The notes beneath the pieces were generated by a model. The model ran no database searches and was not told the origin of the DNA. It worked only from the letters and a program-made list of their open reading frames with translations. 64,000 nucleotides of DNA from assembly GCA_963779805.1 (NCBI GenBank), contig CAVZZN010000008.1:1-64000 (forward strand). The letters run 5' to 3'. The DNA is from CAIWHR01 sp963779805. Its GTDB lineage: Bacteria > Pseudomonadota > Gammaproteobacteria > Burkholderiales > Casimicrobiaceae. Both the position numbers and the translations under genes were made by a program. Below, one piece after another: positions 27,382-38,257 of the stretch. The stretch's first letter is position 1, and each line of letters opens with the position of its first letter.

Positions 27382-28168
27382 CTACTGGACGAGCGGCGTG
27401 GTCGCTCCGGCGAGATCCGCGCCCTCGATTGCTGCGTCGCCTGCAAGCACCTCGACGTACTGGCGCAGCGCCTTCGCTTCCACCTGCATGCCGAGGTAGG
27501 CCGCGACGCGATCGCGCGCAACGTCGAACGGCAGGCGCTGGCCGGGGACGCGTCGCACGACCTCCACGATGTGAAAGCCGTGGCGCGACGTCACGAGCTC
27601 CGGCAGCACGCCGACGACATTCGAAGCGAACACCGCGCGATCGAACTCGGGCACCATCTCGCCGCGTCCGAACTGGCCGAGGTTGCCGCCGTGCTGGCCG
27701 GAGGGACAATTCGACAGCGCGCGCGCTTCGTCGCCGAACGTCTCCGGGTCGGCGCGGATGCGCGCGAGCGCCGTTTCCGCGTGGCTGCGCAGGGCCATCA
27801 CCGGCGTGCCCGGCATGACGGCGAAGAGGATGTGCCGCGCCTCGACGATCTCGCCCGCCGTGAACCGGGCGGGATGCGCATCGTAGTAGCGCCGGCATTC
27901 CTCCTCGCGTGGGTGCGGGAACGTGCACGTCGGCGTCGAGCACGCGCGCGATCAACGCGTCCTCCTCCGCACGCGAGCCGAACGTCACCTGCTCGCGCGG
28001 CACCGCGCCTTCGAGCAATCCCAGCGCGCCGGCGCGCTGCAGCAGCAGCTCGCGCACGGCGAGCGCACGGCGCGCCGCTTCCTCCGGCGCCGGCACGTCG
28101 GAAAAGCGCGCCGCTTCGCGCCGGATCGCATCGGCCGGAATCTCCCGGCCATTCACACGCAGTTGCAT
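27382..28168 (-). CDS. Parvulin-type peptidyl-prolyl isomerase of the nar locus (one frameshift)
   Basis: A PpiC/NifM-like peptidyl-prolyl cis-trans isomerase. The N-terminus MQLRVNGREIPADAIRREAA and PREQVTFGSRAEEDALIARV is a SurA/NifM-like helical region; a frame break lies near 27920. The parvulin domain follows: HILFAVMPGTPV, SNCPSGQHGGNLGQFGRGEM, VPEFDRAVFA and TSRHGFHIVEVVRRVPGQ. No signal peptide is seen. Such a gene follows narI in Pseudomonas aeruginosa and several betaproteobacteria, and it probably helps nitrate reductase maturation. It is separated from narI by a 127-bp gap with an inverted-repeat cluster. Confidence 0.88.
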
Positions 28169-28200
28169 GGTTCGTGACTCCTCGACAGCGCAACCTCGTT

Positions 28201-28274
28201 ACTCAGAGTAAATACTCCGAGTAGGCGAGGCAGTCATCGGCACGGTTTACTCGGAGTATTTACTCGTAGGAGTA
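28201..28274. repeat. Nested TACTC/GAGTA inverted-repeat cluster between narI and ppiC
   Basis: GAGTAAATACTCCGAGTA (28206-28223) and its exact reverse complement (28248-28265) form an 18-bp perfect inverted repeat around a 24-base spacer. Each arm itself contains a near-palindrome (TACTC-C-GAGTA and TACTC-G-GAGTA), and flanking copies ACTCAGAGTA (28201-28210) and TACTC-GTAG-GAGTA (28261-28274) give four related units in 74 bases. There is no U-run, so it does not look like a simple terminator. It may be an mRNA stabiliser/processing hairpin or an operator array. Confidence 0.7.
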
Positions 28275-28295
28275 AGGGGTTTGGGACGTGTCTGG

Positions 28296-28983
28296 TCAGC
28301 GCGAGCGCACGACCTGGTACGCACGGGCGACGTAGCCCAGCGCAGCGAAGCCGCTCCAGATGTGCACGAGGCGCGAGAACGGGAACACGAGGAAGATCGT
28401 GAGCCCCAGCACGAGGTGCAGCTTGAACACCGGCGCGACGTCGGCCACGAAACCGGCCGCATCGGGACGGAATGTCACGATGTGCTGCGCCCATTGCATC
28501 AGCTTCACCATCTCCACGCCGTCCATGTGCTGCACCGACACCGTGATGCTGAACAGCCCGAGCAGGAGCTGGGCGAGCAGCAGCACGAGCACGAAGATGT
28601 CCATCGGCGCGGCTCGTCTTGCGGATGCGCGGATCGGAGAGGCGCCGCTGCAGCAGCAGCAGCAGGCCGATCAGGCACGCGATGCCGGCCGCGCCGCCCG
28701 CGACCACCGCGAGGAGCTGCTTCGCCGCGGGCTCGACGCCCAGCGCATGCCACACCGGCAACGGCGTGAGCAGCCCGACGAAGTGGCCGCCGAGGATGCC
28801 CAGGATCCCGATGTGGAACAGGTTCGAGCCCCAGCGCAGCTGGCCGCGGCGCAGAAGCTGCGACGAGTCGCTCTTCCAGGTGTACTGGTCGCGGTCGAAG
28901 CGGATCAGGCTGCCGATGAAGAACACCGACAGCGCGAGGTACGGATAGATGCCGAAGAGGAACGTGTTGAGATAGTCCGCCAT
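28296..28983 (-). CDS. narI: Respiratory nitrate reductase gamma subunit NarI (one frameshift)
   Basis: NarI is the cytochrome b subunit that takes electrons from quinol and passes them to NarH. ATG 28983 gives MADYLNTFLFGIYPYLALSV, then FDRDQYTWKSDSSQLLRRGQ and WGSNLFHIGILGILGGHFVG, with haem-ligand His in the second helix. After a break near 28605 the other frame gives FVLVLLLAQLLLGLFSITVS and VFKLHLVLGLTIFLVFPFSR, then LVHIWSGF with the C-terminal haem His residues. Five transmembrane helices, about 228 residues, normal. Confidence 0.94.
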
Positions 28984-28998
28984 GGTAGAGCTCCCGAA

Positions 28999-29659
28999 TC
29001 AGGCCTTGTGCGGCATGAACTGAACGACCGAAACCTGCGGCTTCGCCACACCGCAGCCTTGTCCGCCGGGCGGACCGAAGAAGACAGGCTCTTCCTTCCA
29101 TTCCTCGTCGAGCGGCGCCTCGTCGACCACGCCGCGCCTTGACGGGCGCGAGCCCCGCTTCGCCGATCCCATCCAGCACCGCCGCGAGCACCGCCGCGTA
29201 GGCACTGCCGCGTGCGGCCAGCGCTTCGCCGATCGCGCGCACGATGTGGGCGCAGTCGGTGAGCATTTCGCGGGCCGCGTCCGGCCGGAGCGACACGAAC
29301 TCGAGCACCGCCGGCAGGTAGTCCGGCAGCTCGTGCGCGGCAAGCGCGTAGCCCGCGCGCGCATACACCGCATGCAGGTCCACCATCGCCTGCCCCCGGT
29401 CGCGCGAGTCCCCGTGCACGTGCTCGAACAGATGCAGCGCCGTCCTGCGCCCGCGATCGAAGAGCTCGACATAGCGCTCCTGCAGGTCGAGCAGGTCGGC
29501 GCTCGCAAGCTCGTCGAGCAACCCCTGCAGCGCGGCCTTGCTCTTGCGCGACAGCGCGCGATCGGTCGCGACGATCGTCCGGATCTCCGGCAACGCCGCG
29601 ATCAGGGCCTCGGAAGGGTAAGTGAGCAGCGCACCGAGCGCCTTGTAGAGTTGCGCCAT
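28999..29659 (-). CDS. narJ: Nitrate reductase assembly chaperone NarJ (one frameshift)
   Basis: NarJ binds apo-NarG and guides molybdenum cofactor insertion and membrane attachment. ATG 29659 gives MAQLYKALGALLTYPSEALI, then LLDLQERYVELFDRGRRTAL, LHLFEHVHGDSRDRGQAMVD and LPDYLPAVLEFVSLRPD, the TorD/NarJ pattern. A frame change near 29145 precedes the C-terminus LDEEWKEEPVFFGPPGGQGC. It lies 15 bases upstream of narI and 2 bases after narH. Confidence 0.94.
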
Positions 29660-29661
29660 GG

Positions 29662-31191
29662 TCAGTGCTCCTGCAGGGCCTTGATCGGGATCGTCTTGCG
29701 CTTCTTGCCGCCGAACAGCGACAGCTCGCTCTCGCCGTCGGAGCAGCCGTTGCCGAACGAGAAGCCGCAGCCGCCGCGGATGTCGAAGGCGTTCTCGGCG
29801 TATTCGCGGTGCGCCGACGGGATCACGAACCGGTCTTCGTAGTTCGCGATGGCCATGTAGCGGTACATGGCCTCGACCTCGAGCGTCGTCAGTCCCACCT
29901 GCTTCAGGACCGCGGAGTTCTCGCGCTTCTCCACGTGCCGGTCGCGCATGTAGGCGCGCATGGCGAGCATGCGCTCGAGCGCCCGGATGACGGGGCCCTC
30001 GTCGCCGGCCGTGAGCAGGTTGGCGAGGTACTTGAGCGGAATGCGCAGGCTGCGCACGTCGGGCAACTCGCCGAACGCGCCGACGTGCCCCGCATTCGCC
30101 GCGGCCTGGATCGGCGAGAGCGGCGGCACGTACCACACCATCGGCAGCGTGCGGTATTCCGGATGCAGCGGCAGCGCAACCTGCCAGTCGACCGCCATCT
30201 TGTAGACCGGCGACTCCTTGGCCGCCTTGAGCCAGGCCTCGGGAATGCCGTCGCGCTGCGCCTGCGCGATCACTTCGGGATCGTTGGGATCGAGGAAGAT
30301 CGACAGTTGCGCCTCGTACAGCGCCTTCGGATCCTGCACCGCGGCAGCCGCTTCGATGCGGTCGGCGTCGTAGAGCAGCACGCCGAGGTAGCGGATGCGC
30401 CCGACGCAGGTTTCCGAGCAGACCGTCGGCTGGCCCGCCTCGATGCGCGGGTAGCAGAAGATGCACTTCTCCGCCTTGCCCGTGGACCAGTTGTAGTAGA
30501 TCTTCTTGTACGGGCAGCCGGACACGCACATGCGCCAGCCGCGGCACTTGTCCTGGTCGATGAGCACGATGCCGTCTTCCTCGCGCTTGTAGATCGAGCC
30601 CGACGGACACGACGCCACGCACGTCGGATTGAGGCAGTGCTCGCACAGGCGCGGCAGGTACATCATGAACGTGTTCTCGAACTGGCCGTAGATCTCCTTC
30701 TCGATCTCGCGGAAGTTCGCGTCCTTGCTGCGCTTGGCGAACTCGCCGCCGAGGATCTCCTCCCAGTTCGGGCCCCACTCGATCTTCTCCATGCGCTCGC
30801 CGGTGATGAGGCTGCGCGGACGCGCCACCGGCATCGCCTTCATCTCGGGCGCGGACTGCAGGTGCTCGTAGTCGAAGGTGAACGGCTCGTAGTAGTCGTC
30901 GATCTGCGGCAGGTTCGGGTTGGCGAAGATCTTCATCAGGATCGACCACCTGCCGCCCTGCTTCGGTTCGATCCTGCCGTTCTCGCGACGCACCCAGCCG
31001 CCGTTCCACTTGTCCTGGTTCTCCCACTCCTTGGGATAGCCGATGCCGGGCTTCGTCTCGACGTTGTTGAACCACGCGTACTCCATGCCCTCGCGGTTGG
31101 TCCACACGTTCTTGCAGGTCACGGAGCAGGTGTGGCACCCGATGCACTTGTCGAGGTTCAGCACCATGCCGATTTGCGCGCGTACTTTCAT
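29662..31191 (-). CDS. narH: Respiratory nitrate reductase beta subunit NarH
   Basis: NarH carries the four Fe-S clusters linking NarI to NarG on the cytoplasmic side of the membrane. Intact at 509 residues. The cluster motifs are CIGCHTCSVTCKNVW, CEHCLNPTCVASCP, CRGWRMCVSGCPYKK (Trp in place of Cys, diagnostic of the [3Fe-4S] cluster in NarH) and CIFCYPRIEAGQPTVCSETC. The C-terminal NarH domain is complete, ending GGCGFSFGNGCSDGESELSL. The start overlaps the narG stop by 4 bases, so the two are coupled. Confidence 0.98.
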   Translation of the reverse strand: MKVRAQIGMVLNLDKCIGCHTCSVTCKNVWTNREGMEYAWFNNVETKPGIGYPKEWENQDKWNGGWVRRENGRIEPKQGGRWSILMKIFANPNLPQIDDYYEPFTFDYEHLQSAPEMKAMPVARPRSLITGERMEKIEWGPNWEEILGGEFAKRSKDANFREIEKEIYGQFENTFMMYLPRLCEHCLNPTCVASCPSGSIYKREEDGIVLIDQDKCRGWRMCVSGCPYKKIYYNWSTGKAEKCIFCYPRIEAGQPTVCSETCVGRIRYLGVLLYDADRIEAAAAVQDPKALYEAQLSIFLDPNDPEVIAQAQRDGIPEAWLKAAKESPVYKMAVDWQVALPLHPEYRTLPMVWYVPPLSPIQAAANAGHVGAFGELPDVRSLRIPLKYLANLLTAGDEGPVIRALERMLAMRAYMRDRHVEKRENSAVLKQVGLTTLEVEAMYRYMAIANYEDRFVIPSAHREYAENAFDIRGGCGFSFGNGCSDGESELSLFGGKKRKTIPIKALQEH

Positions 31192-34100
31192 TGCCGTTCT
31201 CCCGTAGCCTCACCGGCGGGCGCTGCCGGGGTGTCGAGCCAGTCGACGTTCTTCATCTTGCGCACGATCACGAACTCGTCGCGGTTGGTGCCGATCGTGC
31301 CGTAGTAGTTGAAACCGTACGATTGCTGGGCGTAGCCGCCGATCATGTGCGTGGGCTTCACGACGATGCGCGTGACCGAGTTGTGGATCCCGCCGCGCGC
31401 GCCGGTGATCTCCGACCCGGGCGTGTTCACGATCTTCTCCTGCGCGTGGTACATGAGGCACATGCCGTTGCTCACGCGCTGGCTCACCACCGCCCGCGCC
31501 GCGATCGCGCCGTTGACGTTGTAGAGCTCGATCCAGTCGTTGTCCTCGATGCCGGCGCGCGCCGCGTCCACCTCGGACAGCCACACGATCGGCCCGCCGC
31601 GCGAGAGCGTGAGCATCATCAGGTTGTCCGTGTAGGTCGAGTGGATGCCCCACTTCTGGTGCGGCGTGATGAAGTTCAGCACCACCTCGGGGTTGCCGTT
31701 GGGCTTCTTGCCGGCGATGGGCTTGACGGCCTTCGGATCGATCGGCGGGCGGTAGACGCACAGGCCCTCGCCGAAACCCAGCATCCACTTGTGGTCCTGG
31801 TAGAACTGCTGGCGTCCGGTGAGCGTTCGCCACGGGATCAGCTCGTGCACGTTGGTGTAGCCGGCGTTGTAGGAGACGTGCTCGGACTCGATGCCGCTCC
31901 ACGTCGGGCTGGAGATGATCTTGCGCGGCTGCGCCTGCACGTCGCGGAAGCGGATCTTCTCGTCCTCCTTGGGCACGGCGAGATGCTTGTGCTCGCGCCC
32001 GGTGATCTTCGAGAGGGCTTCCCACGCCTTCACCGCGACCTCGCCGTTCGTCTCCGGCGCGAGCATCAGGATCACTTCCGCCGCATCCACGTCGGACTCG
32101 ATGCGCGGCATGCCCTTGGTGATGCCTTCGTCGGTCACCGGGTAGTTGAGGTTGCCGAGCGCCGCGATCTCGTGCTCGGTGTTCCAAGCGATGCCCTTGC
32201 CGCCGTTGCCGACCTTGGCCATGAGCGGCCCGACCGCGGTGAACTTCTTGTACGTGTTCGGGTAGTCGCGCTCGATCACCGTCATCTGCGGCGCCGTCTT
32301 GCCGGGCACGAGTTCGCACTGGCCCTTCTTCCAGTCCTTCACGTCCGTCGCCTGCGCGAGCTCGCCGGGCGTGTCGTGCAGCGTCGGCGTCAGCACGATC
32401 TCCTTCTCGACGCCGAGATGGCCCACGCACACTTCCGAGAACTTGCGCGCGATGCCCTTGTAGATCTCCCAGTCGCTGCGCGCCTGCCACGCGGGATCCA
32501 CCGCCGCCGAGAGCGGATGGATGAACGGGTGCATGTCGGACGTGTTGAGGTCGTTCTTCTCGTACCAGGTCGCGGTCGGCAGCACGATGTCCGAGTACAT
32601 GCACGTCGTCGACATGCGGAAGTCGAGCGTGGTGAGCAGATCGAGCTTGCCTTCCGGCGCATCGTCGCGCCACACGACTTCCTCCGGCTTGTGGCCGCCG
32701 AAGCTGCCGAGGTCCTTGCCCTGCACGCCGTGGGCCGTCCCGAGCAGATGCTTCAGGAAGTACTCGTGCCCCTTGCCGGAGCTTCCGAGCAGATTCGAGC
32801 GCCACACGAACAGGTTGCGCGGGAAGTTCGCGGGGTTGTCGGGGTCCTCGCAGGCGAGCTTCACCTGCCCGGACTTGAGCCCGGCCACGAGGTAGTCCTT
32901 GGGATCCACGCCCTTGCCGGCGGCGTCCTTGCACAGCTGCAGCGGGTTGATCTGGAGTTGCGGCGCGGAGGGCAGCCAGCCCATGCGTTCGGCCCGCACG
33001 TTGAAGTCGATGAGGCTGCCGGTGTAGTCGTTCGGATCGGCGAGCGGCGACAGGATCTCCTTCACCTCGAGCTTCTCGTAGCGCCACTGGTCGGTGTGCG
33101 CATAGAAGAACGACGTGGAGTTCATGTGCCGCGGCGGCCGATGCCAGTCGAGCGCGAACGCGAGCGCCGTCCAGCCGGTCTGCGGCCGCAGCTTCTCCTG
33201 GCCGACGTAATGCGACCAGCCTCCGCCGGATTGGCCGACGCAGCCGCACATGACCAGCATGTTGATGATGCCGCGGTAGTTCATGTCGCAGTTGAACCAG
33301 TGATTCATCCCGGCGCCGATGATCACCATCGACTTGCCGTGCGTCTTGTCGGCGTTGTCCGCGAACTGGCGGGCGATCGTGATCGACCTGGTCGGCCGGC
33401 ACGCCGGTGATCTTCTCCTGCCACTTCGGGGTGTACGGCACGTCCTCGTCGTACGACTTCGCGACGTTGGCGCCGCCCAGGCCCCGATCGATGCCGTAGT
33501 TCGCGCACATGAGATCGAACACCGTCGCGACGTACGTCTCGCCTGCGGTGGTCTCGAGCTTGCGCACCGGAACCTTGCGCACGAGCACGTCCCCACCCTG
33601 GTCGTTGTGCCGGAAGGCGTCGCGCTCGAGCCCGCCGAAGTACGGGAACGACACGTCGACGGCGTCGTCGCGCGCGTCGATGAGCGACAGGCGCAGCGTA
33701 CTGTCCGCGCCCGTGGCGCCGTCCTTGGGCTCCAGGTTCCACTTGCCCAGATCGCCGCCGTCCTTCTGGCCCCAGCGGTAGCCGATCGAGCCTTGCGGCG
33801 CGACGAGCGCGTTGGTCGTCTCGTCGACGGCAACGGTCTTCCACTCGGGGTTGTTGTCCTGCCCGAGGCTGCCGGGGAGGTCGGAGGCGCGCAGGAGGCG
33901 ATCGGCCACGAGCCGGTCGCCGCGCTTGACGAGGCGCACCAGCATCGGCATGTCGCTGTAGCGGCGCACGTAGTCGCTGAAATACGCCGAGGGCTTCTCG
34001 AGATGGAACTCCTTCAGGATCACGTGCCCCATGGCCATCGCGAGCGCGGCATCGGTGCCCTGCTGCGGATGCAGCCACAGGTCCGCGAGCTTCGCGACCT

Positions 34101-34956
34101 CGGAATAGTCCGGCGTGACGGCGACGATCTTGGCGCCCTTGTAGCGAACCTCGGTGAAGAAGTGCGCATCGGGCGTGCGGGTCTGCGGGACGTTGGAGCC
34201 CCAGGCCATGATGAACGTGGAGTTGTACCAGTCCGCCGACTCGGGCACGTCGGTCTGCTCGCCCCACGTCTGCGGCGAGGACGGCGGCAGGTCGCAGTAC
34301 CAGTCGTAGAAGCTCAGGCACACGCCGCCGATGAGCGACAGGTAGCGGCTGCCCGCCGCGTACGACACCATCGACATCGCCGGGATGGGCGAGAAGCCGA
34401 CGACGCGGTCGGGACCGTGCCTCTTGATCGTGTACGTGTTGGCGGCGGCGATGATCTCCTCGACCTCGTCCCAGCTCGAGCGCACGAAGCCGCCGAGGCC
34501 GCGCACGGACTTGTACGAGCGCGCCTTGGCGGGATCCTCGACGATCGATCCCCACGCCTCGACCGGACCGAGCGTGCGGCGCGCCTCGCGCCACAGCCGC
34601 ACGAGGCGCCCGCGCACGAGCGGATACTTCACGCGGTTCGCGCTGTACAGGTACCAGGAATACGACGCGCCGCGCGAGCAGCCCCGCGGCTCGTGGTTCG
34701 GCATGTCGGGACGCGTGCGCGGATAGTCCGTCTGCTGCGTCTCCCAGGTGACGACACCGCCCTTGACGTAGATCTTCCAGCTGCACGAGCCCGTGCAGTT
34801 CACGCCGTGGGTCGAGCGCACGATCTTGTCGTGGGCCCAGCGGTCGCGATACGCGTGCTCCCACGCGCGGTTCTCGCGCAGCGTAACGCCGTGGCCGTCG
34901 GAGAACTTCTCCTGCGCACGGGTGAAGTACGTCAGACGATCGAGGAAGTGGCTCAT
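31188..34956 (-). CDS. narG: Respiratory nitrate reductase alpha subunit NarG (one frameshift)
   Basis: NarG is the bis-MGD molybdenum catalytic subunit that reduces nitrate in the cytoplasm. ATG 34956 gives MSHFLDRLTYFTRAQEKFSD. The FS0 cluster motif HGVNCTGSCSWKIYV (His-x3-Cys-x3-Cys) is at about residues 50-60, followed by QQTDYPRTRPDMPNHEPRGC. Active-site region SWYLYSANRVKYPLVRGRL and MSMVSYAAGSRYLSLIGG follow. About 1255 residues, normal for NarG. One frame break near 33390, between ADQVD and ITIARQFADNADKTHGKS, splits it into two frames. No Tat signal, as expected for a cytoplasm-facing NarG. Confidence 0.97.
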
Positions 34957-35025
34957 GCGGAACTCCGTGAACGGAAAACGGTGCGTGCCATGCCCGGGTC
35001 GCGCGGCGCGCGAAGGCGATGAAGG

Positions 35026-36423
35026 TCACCAGGCATAGTCGGCCTGCACGCGCTCGGCGCGGGCGTAGAACCACCACGTGACCGCGATGCAGGAGACATA
35101 GAACACGAGGAACGGGTACAGCGCGGCACTCGTCGCGCCGGTCAGCGCGACCGCGGTGCCGTACGCCTTGGGGATGAAGAAGCCGCCGAACGCCGCGATG
35201 CCCGAAGCGAGGCCCAGCGCCGCGGCGCCCTCGAGCGTGCCTTCGCGCACGGCACGCGCCGCCGCATCGCGCTGCCCGCGGAATGCGCGCCGGCGATTGG
35301 CGATGAATGCCGCGGGAATCATCTGGAACACCGCGCCGTTGCCCACGCCGCTCGCGACGAACATGATCCAGAACAGCGCGACGAAGATGGCATACGACGA
35401 CGGCACGCCGCGCACCGTCGCCAGCATCAGCCACGCGATCACCACCAGCGCCATGACGCCGAAGGTCGCGAGCGCAACGCGCGCCCCGCCGTACCGGTCC
35501 GCCAGCACACCGCCCGCGGGCCGGGCGAGCGCGGCGAGCAGCGGCCCGACGAAGGCGAACCACTGCACGTTGGTTCCCGCGTACTCGGTCTCGGCCAGGA
35601 GCGGGAAGCCCGCTGCAAAGCCGACGAACGAGCCGAACGAGCCGAGATACAGCCACGCGAGCAGCCAGGTGTCGCGCCGCAGGAACACGACGGCCTGGTC
35701 GGCCATGGACGCGCGCAGGCTGGTGATGTCGTCCATCCAGAACCACGCGGCGAGCGCGACCACGACGATGAGCGGGACCCACACGTAGCCGGCGTTCTGC
35801 AGCCAGACTTCGCGTACCACGCTGCCTTCGGTCCACGTCTGCGGGGCGCCCGCGAGTGCGCCGAACACCCCCACCGCGATGACGAGCGGCACCAGGATCT
35901 GCACGAGGCCAACGCCCAGGTTCCCGATGCCCGCCGCCCAACCCAGCGCGGTGCCCTTGCCTTCCGCGGGATAGAAGAAGCTGATGTTGGCCATGCTGGA
36001 GGCGAAGTTGCCGCCACCGATGCCCGCCAGGAGCGCGATCAGCAGGAACGCGGGATACGGCGTGGCGGGATCCTGCACGGCCATCCCGAGGCCGATCACC
36101 GGAGCCAGCAAGGCGAGCGTGGAGAGCACCGTCCACGTGCGGCCGCCGAACATCGGCACCATGAACGAGAAGAACAGACGCAGCGTGCCGCCCGCCAGCC
36201 CCGGAAGCGCCGCCAGCCAGAAGAGCTGGTTGGACGTGAACCGGAACCCCACGCGCGGCAGCTGCACGACGACCACGCTCCACACCATCCACACCGCGAA
36301 CGACAGCACCAGCGCAGACGCGCCGACGAGCAGGTTGCGCCGTGCAATCGGTTCCCCCTGCTGCAGCCAGAAGCTGCGGTCCTCGGGTTCCCAATAGGCG
36401 AGCTGCGGGGCCATCGTCGTCAT
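35026..36423 (-). CDS. narK: NarK2-type nitrate/nitrite transporter (copy C)
   Basis: A 12-helix MFS transporter of the nitrate-nitrite porter family. Nitrate signatures are GIGGGNFASSMANISFFYP and GVGNGAVFQMIPAAF. The predicted start ATG 36423 gives MTTMAPQLAYWEPEDRSFW, the cytoplasmic WxPED lead seen in NarK2 proteins; a longer GTG/ATG upstream is possible. A 25-residue insertion near the second signature (RGQRDAAARAVREGTLEG) is unusual. It sits 70 bases upstream of narG. Intact, 465 residues. Confidence 0.93.
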   Translation of the reverse strand: MTTMAPQLAYWEPEDRSFWLQQGEPIARRNLLVGASALVLSFAVWMVWSVVVVQLPRVGFRFTSNQLFWLAALPGLAGGTLRLFFSFMVPMFGGRTWTVLSTLALLAPVIGLGMAVQDPATPYPAFLLIALLAGIGGGNFASSMANISFFYPAEGKGTALGWAAGIGNLGVGLVQILVPLVIAVGVFGALAGAPQTWTEGSVVREVWLQNAGYVWVPLIVVVALAAWFWMDDITSLRASMADQAVVFLRRDTWLLAWLYLGSFGSFVGFAAGFPLLAETEYAGTNVQWFAFVGPLLAALARPAGGVLADRYGGARVALATFGVMALVVIAWLMLATVRGVPSSYAIFVALFWIMFVASGVGNGAVFQMIPAAFIANRRRAFRGQRDAAARAVREGTLEGAAALGLASGIAAFGGFFIPKAYGTAVALTGATSAALYPFLVFYVSCIAVTWWFYARAERVQADYAW

Positions 36424-36490
36424 GAGCTGAGCGGTCTTGCGCGGCGCGACGCGCAGCGGCATGCCCCTCCGAGGGGACGTTGCGTGGATG

Positions 36491-38230
36491 TCACGGGTTC
36501 TTCACGTACGCATTGCGGCGCAGGTAGAACCACCAGTTCAGGACGATGCACACGGCGTAGAACACCGCGAAGCCGTACATCGCGGCCTGCGGCGTGCCTG
36601 CATTGATCTGGTTGCCGATGACGATCGGGGCGACGAAGGCACCGTACGCCGCGATGGCGGAAGTCCAGCCGAGCACCGGGCCGGCCTGCGTGCGGTCGAA
36701 GATCACGCCGATGGTGCGGAACGTGGAGCCGTTGCCGATGCCGCTCGCGGCGAACAGCACCACGAAGAGCAGCATGAACGTCAGGAAGTGCTGCTCGGGC
36801 GTGGGCGATTGATATGCCTGCAGCATGACGTAGCCGACCGCGACCGACGCGACCACCATCACGGCCGAGATCACCTGCGTGACGATCGAGCCGCCGACCT
36901 TGTCGGCGATCCACCCCCCCACCGGGCGAATCAGCGCGCCGACGAACGGACCGATCCACGCGTACGCCAGGACCGGGGGCGCGTTCGGATTGGTGAGCGT
37001 GTGCTGCAGGACGCCAGCCGCGTCGCGAACGTGGCTGACCCCGAAGATCACCTTCATCGACAGCGGCAGCGCCATCGAGAAGCCGATGAACGAGCCGAAG
37101 GTCACGATGTACAGCGCCGTCATCGACCACGTGTGCTTGTTGCGGAAGATCGCGAACTGCTTGGCGATGCCTTCCTTCATCGGGCCGAAGGCGGTGATGC
37201 GCATGATCGTGAGCGCGGCGATCACGTCCAGGGGAATCGCGACCCACATGCTGATGAGCCCGAGGCCGGTCGGCTTCGGCAGGTACAGGTACAGGCCGAG
37301 GATCGAGGGGATGAACGCCAGCGTGTACAGCCACGTGATCTTGGCGAACGCGACGATCGGGTTGCCCGTGTCGGGCGAGACCGTCTTCAGGTTGTTCATG
37401 CCGAACCAGCACAGGATCGACAGCGGCACGAGGGAGAGCAGCCACGCGAAGCCCGCGTTCTGGATCCAGGTCGGCGTGCCCGCGGGGATCTTGCCGAAGA
37501 TCCAGCCGCTATCCTTCATCAGCGTCTCCGGCGCGCCGCCCAGCGCACCGAAGATGCCGACCGTCATCACCAGCGGGATGACGATCTGCATGGTCGTCAC
37601 GCCGAAATTGCCGATTCCCGCGTTGATGCCGAGCGCGGTGCCCTGCAGCCGCTTCGGAAAGAACGGGCTGATGTTCGACATCGAGCTCGCGAAGTTGCCG
37701 CCGCCGACACCGGACCACAGCGCCATGAGCTGGAACGCCCACAGCGGCCAGTCCTTGTGCTGGAGCACGATGCCCGTGCCGATCGCCGGGGCGAGCAGCA
37801 TCGCGGTGGTGAGGAAGATCGTGTTGCGACCGCCCGCGAGGCGGATGAGGAACGACGCGGGGATGCGCATCGTGGCGCCGGCGATGCCGGCGATCGCGGT
37901 CAGCGTGAAGAGCTCGGCCTGCGTGAACGGGAAGCCGAGGTTCAGCATCTGCACGGTGATGATGCCCCACATGCCCCACACGGCAAAGCCGCACAGCAGG
38001 GCCGGCACCGATAGCGCGAGGTTGCGGTAGGCAACGCGCTTGCCGGTCGACTCCCAGAAGCTCGCGTCCTCGGGCCGCCAGTCCGCGATGTCGGCATTGG
38101 TGCGCCGCCGCGGCGGTACCGTGGTGGGACCTGCGGTCGGGCTCGCCGCGGACTTCGCGGCCGGCGCGGCCGACTTCGCTCGCGCGGCAACCGATTGCGT
38201 GCTCGTGGCGACGGAATGCGTTGTAGTCAT
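36491..38230 (-). CDS. narK: NarK2-type nitrate/nitrite antiporter (copy B)
   Basis: A second NarK2-like MFS transporter with a long Ala/Thr/Lys-rich N-terminal extension (about 45 residues) before ADIADWRPEDASFWESTGKR. Nitrate signatures are GVGGGNFASSMSNISPFFP and GIGNGSTFRTIGVIFDRTQ. At 579 residues it is longer than copy C because of an extra loop and helix pair (TGLGLISMWVAIPLDVIAAL). NarK2 types usually exchange nitrate for nitrite during nitrate respiration. It ends 67 bases upstream of copy C. Confidence 0.94.
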   Translation of the reverse strand: MTTTHSVATSTQSVAARAKSAAPAAKSAASPTAGPTTVPPRRRTNADIADWRPEDASFWESTGKRVAYRNLALSVPALLCGFAVWGMWGIITVQMLNLGFPFTQAELFTLTAIAGIAGATMRIPASFLIRLAGGRNTIFLTTAMLLAPAIGTGIVLQHKDWPLWAFQLMALWSGVGGGNFASSMSNISPFFPKRLQGTALGINAGIGNFGVTTMQIVIPLVMTVGIFGALGGAPETLMKDSGWIFGKIPAGTPTWIQNAGFAWLLSLVPLSILCWFGMNNLKTVSPDTGNPIVAFAKITWLYTLAFIPSILGLYLYLPKPTGLGLISMWVAIPLDVIAALTIMRITAFGPMKEGIAKQFAIFRNKHTWSMTALYIVTFGSFIGFSMALPLSMKVIFGVSHVRDAAGVLQHTLTNPNAPPVLAYAWIGPFVGALIRPVGGWIADKVGGSIVTQVISAVMVVASVAVGYVMLQAYQSPTPEQHFLTFMLLFVVLFAASGIGNGSTFRTIGVIFDRTQAGPVLGWTSAIAAYGAFVAPIVIGNQINAGTPQAAMYGFAVFYAVCIVLNWWFYLRRNAYVKNP

Positions 38231-38257
38231 GATGATCTCCCGGTTGCGGCGCAGTCG

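Noticed and set aside
33380..33400. Programmed frameshifting in narG
   Set aside because: No slippery heptamer or downstream structure is apparent, NarG is not known to use frameshifting, and similar breaks occur in many unrelated genes here.
31191..35022. Long plus-strand frames opposite narG
   Set aside because: Composition is that of reverse-complement shadow coding (Val/Arg/His-rich), and narG is unmistakable.
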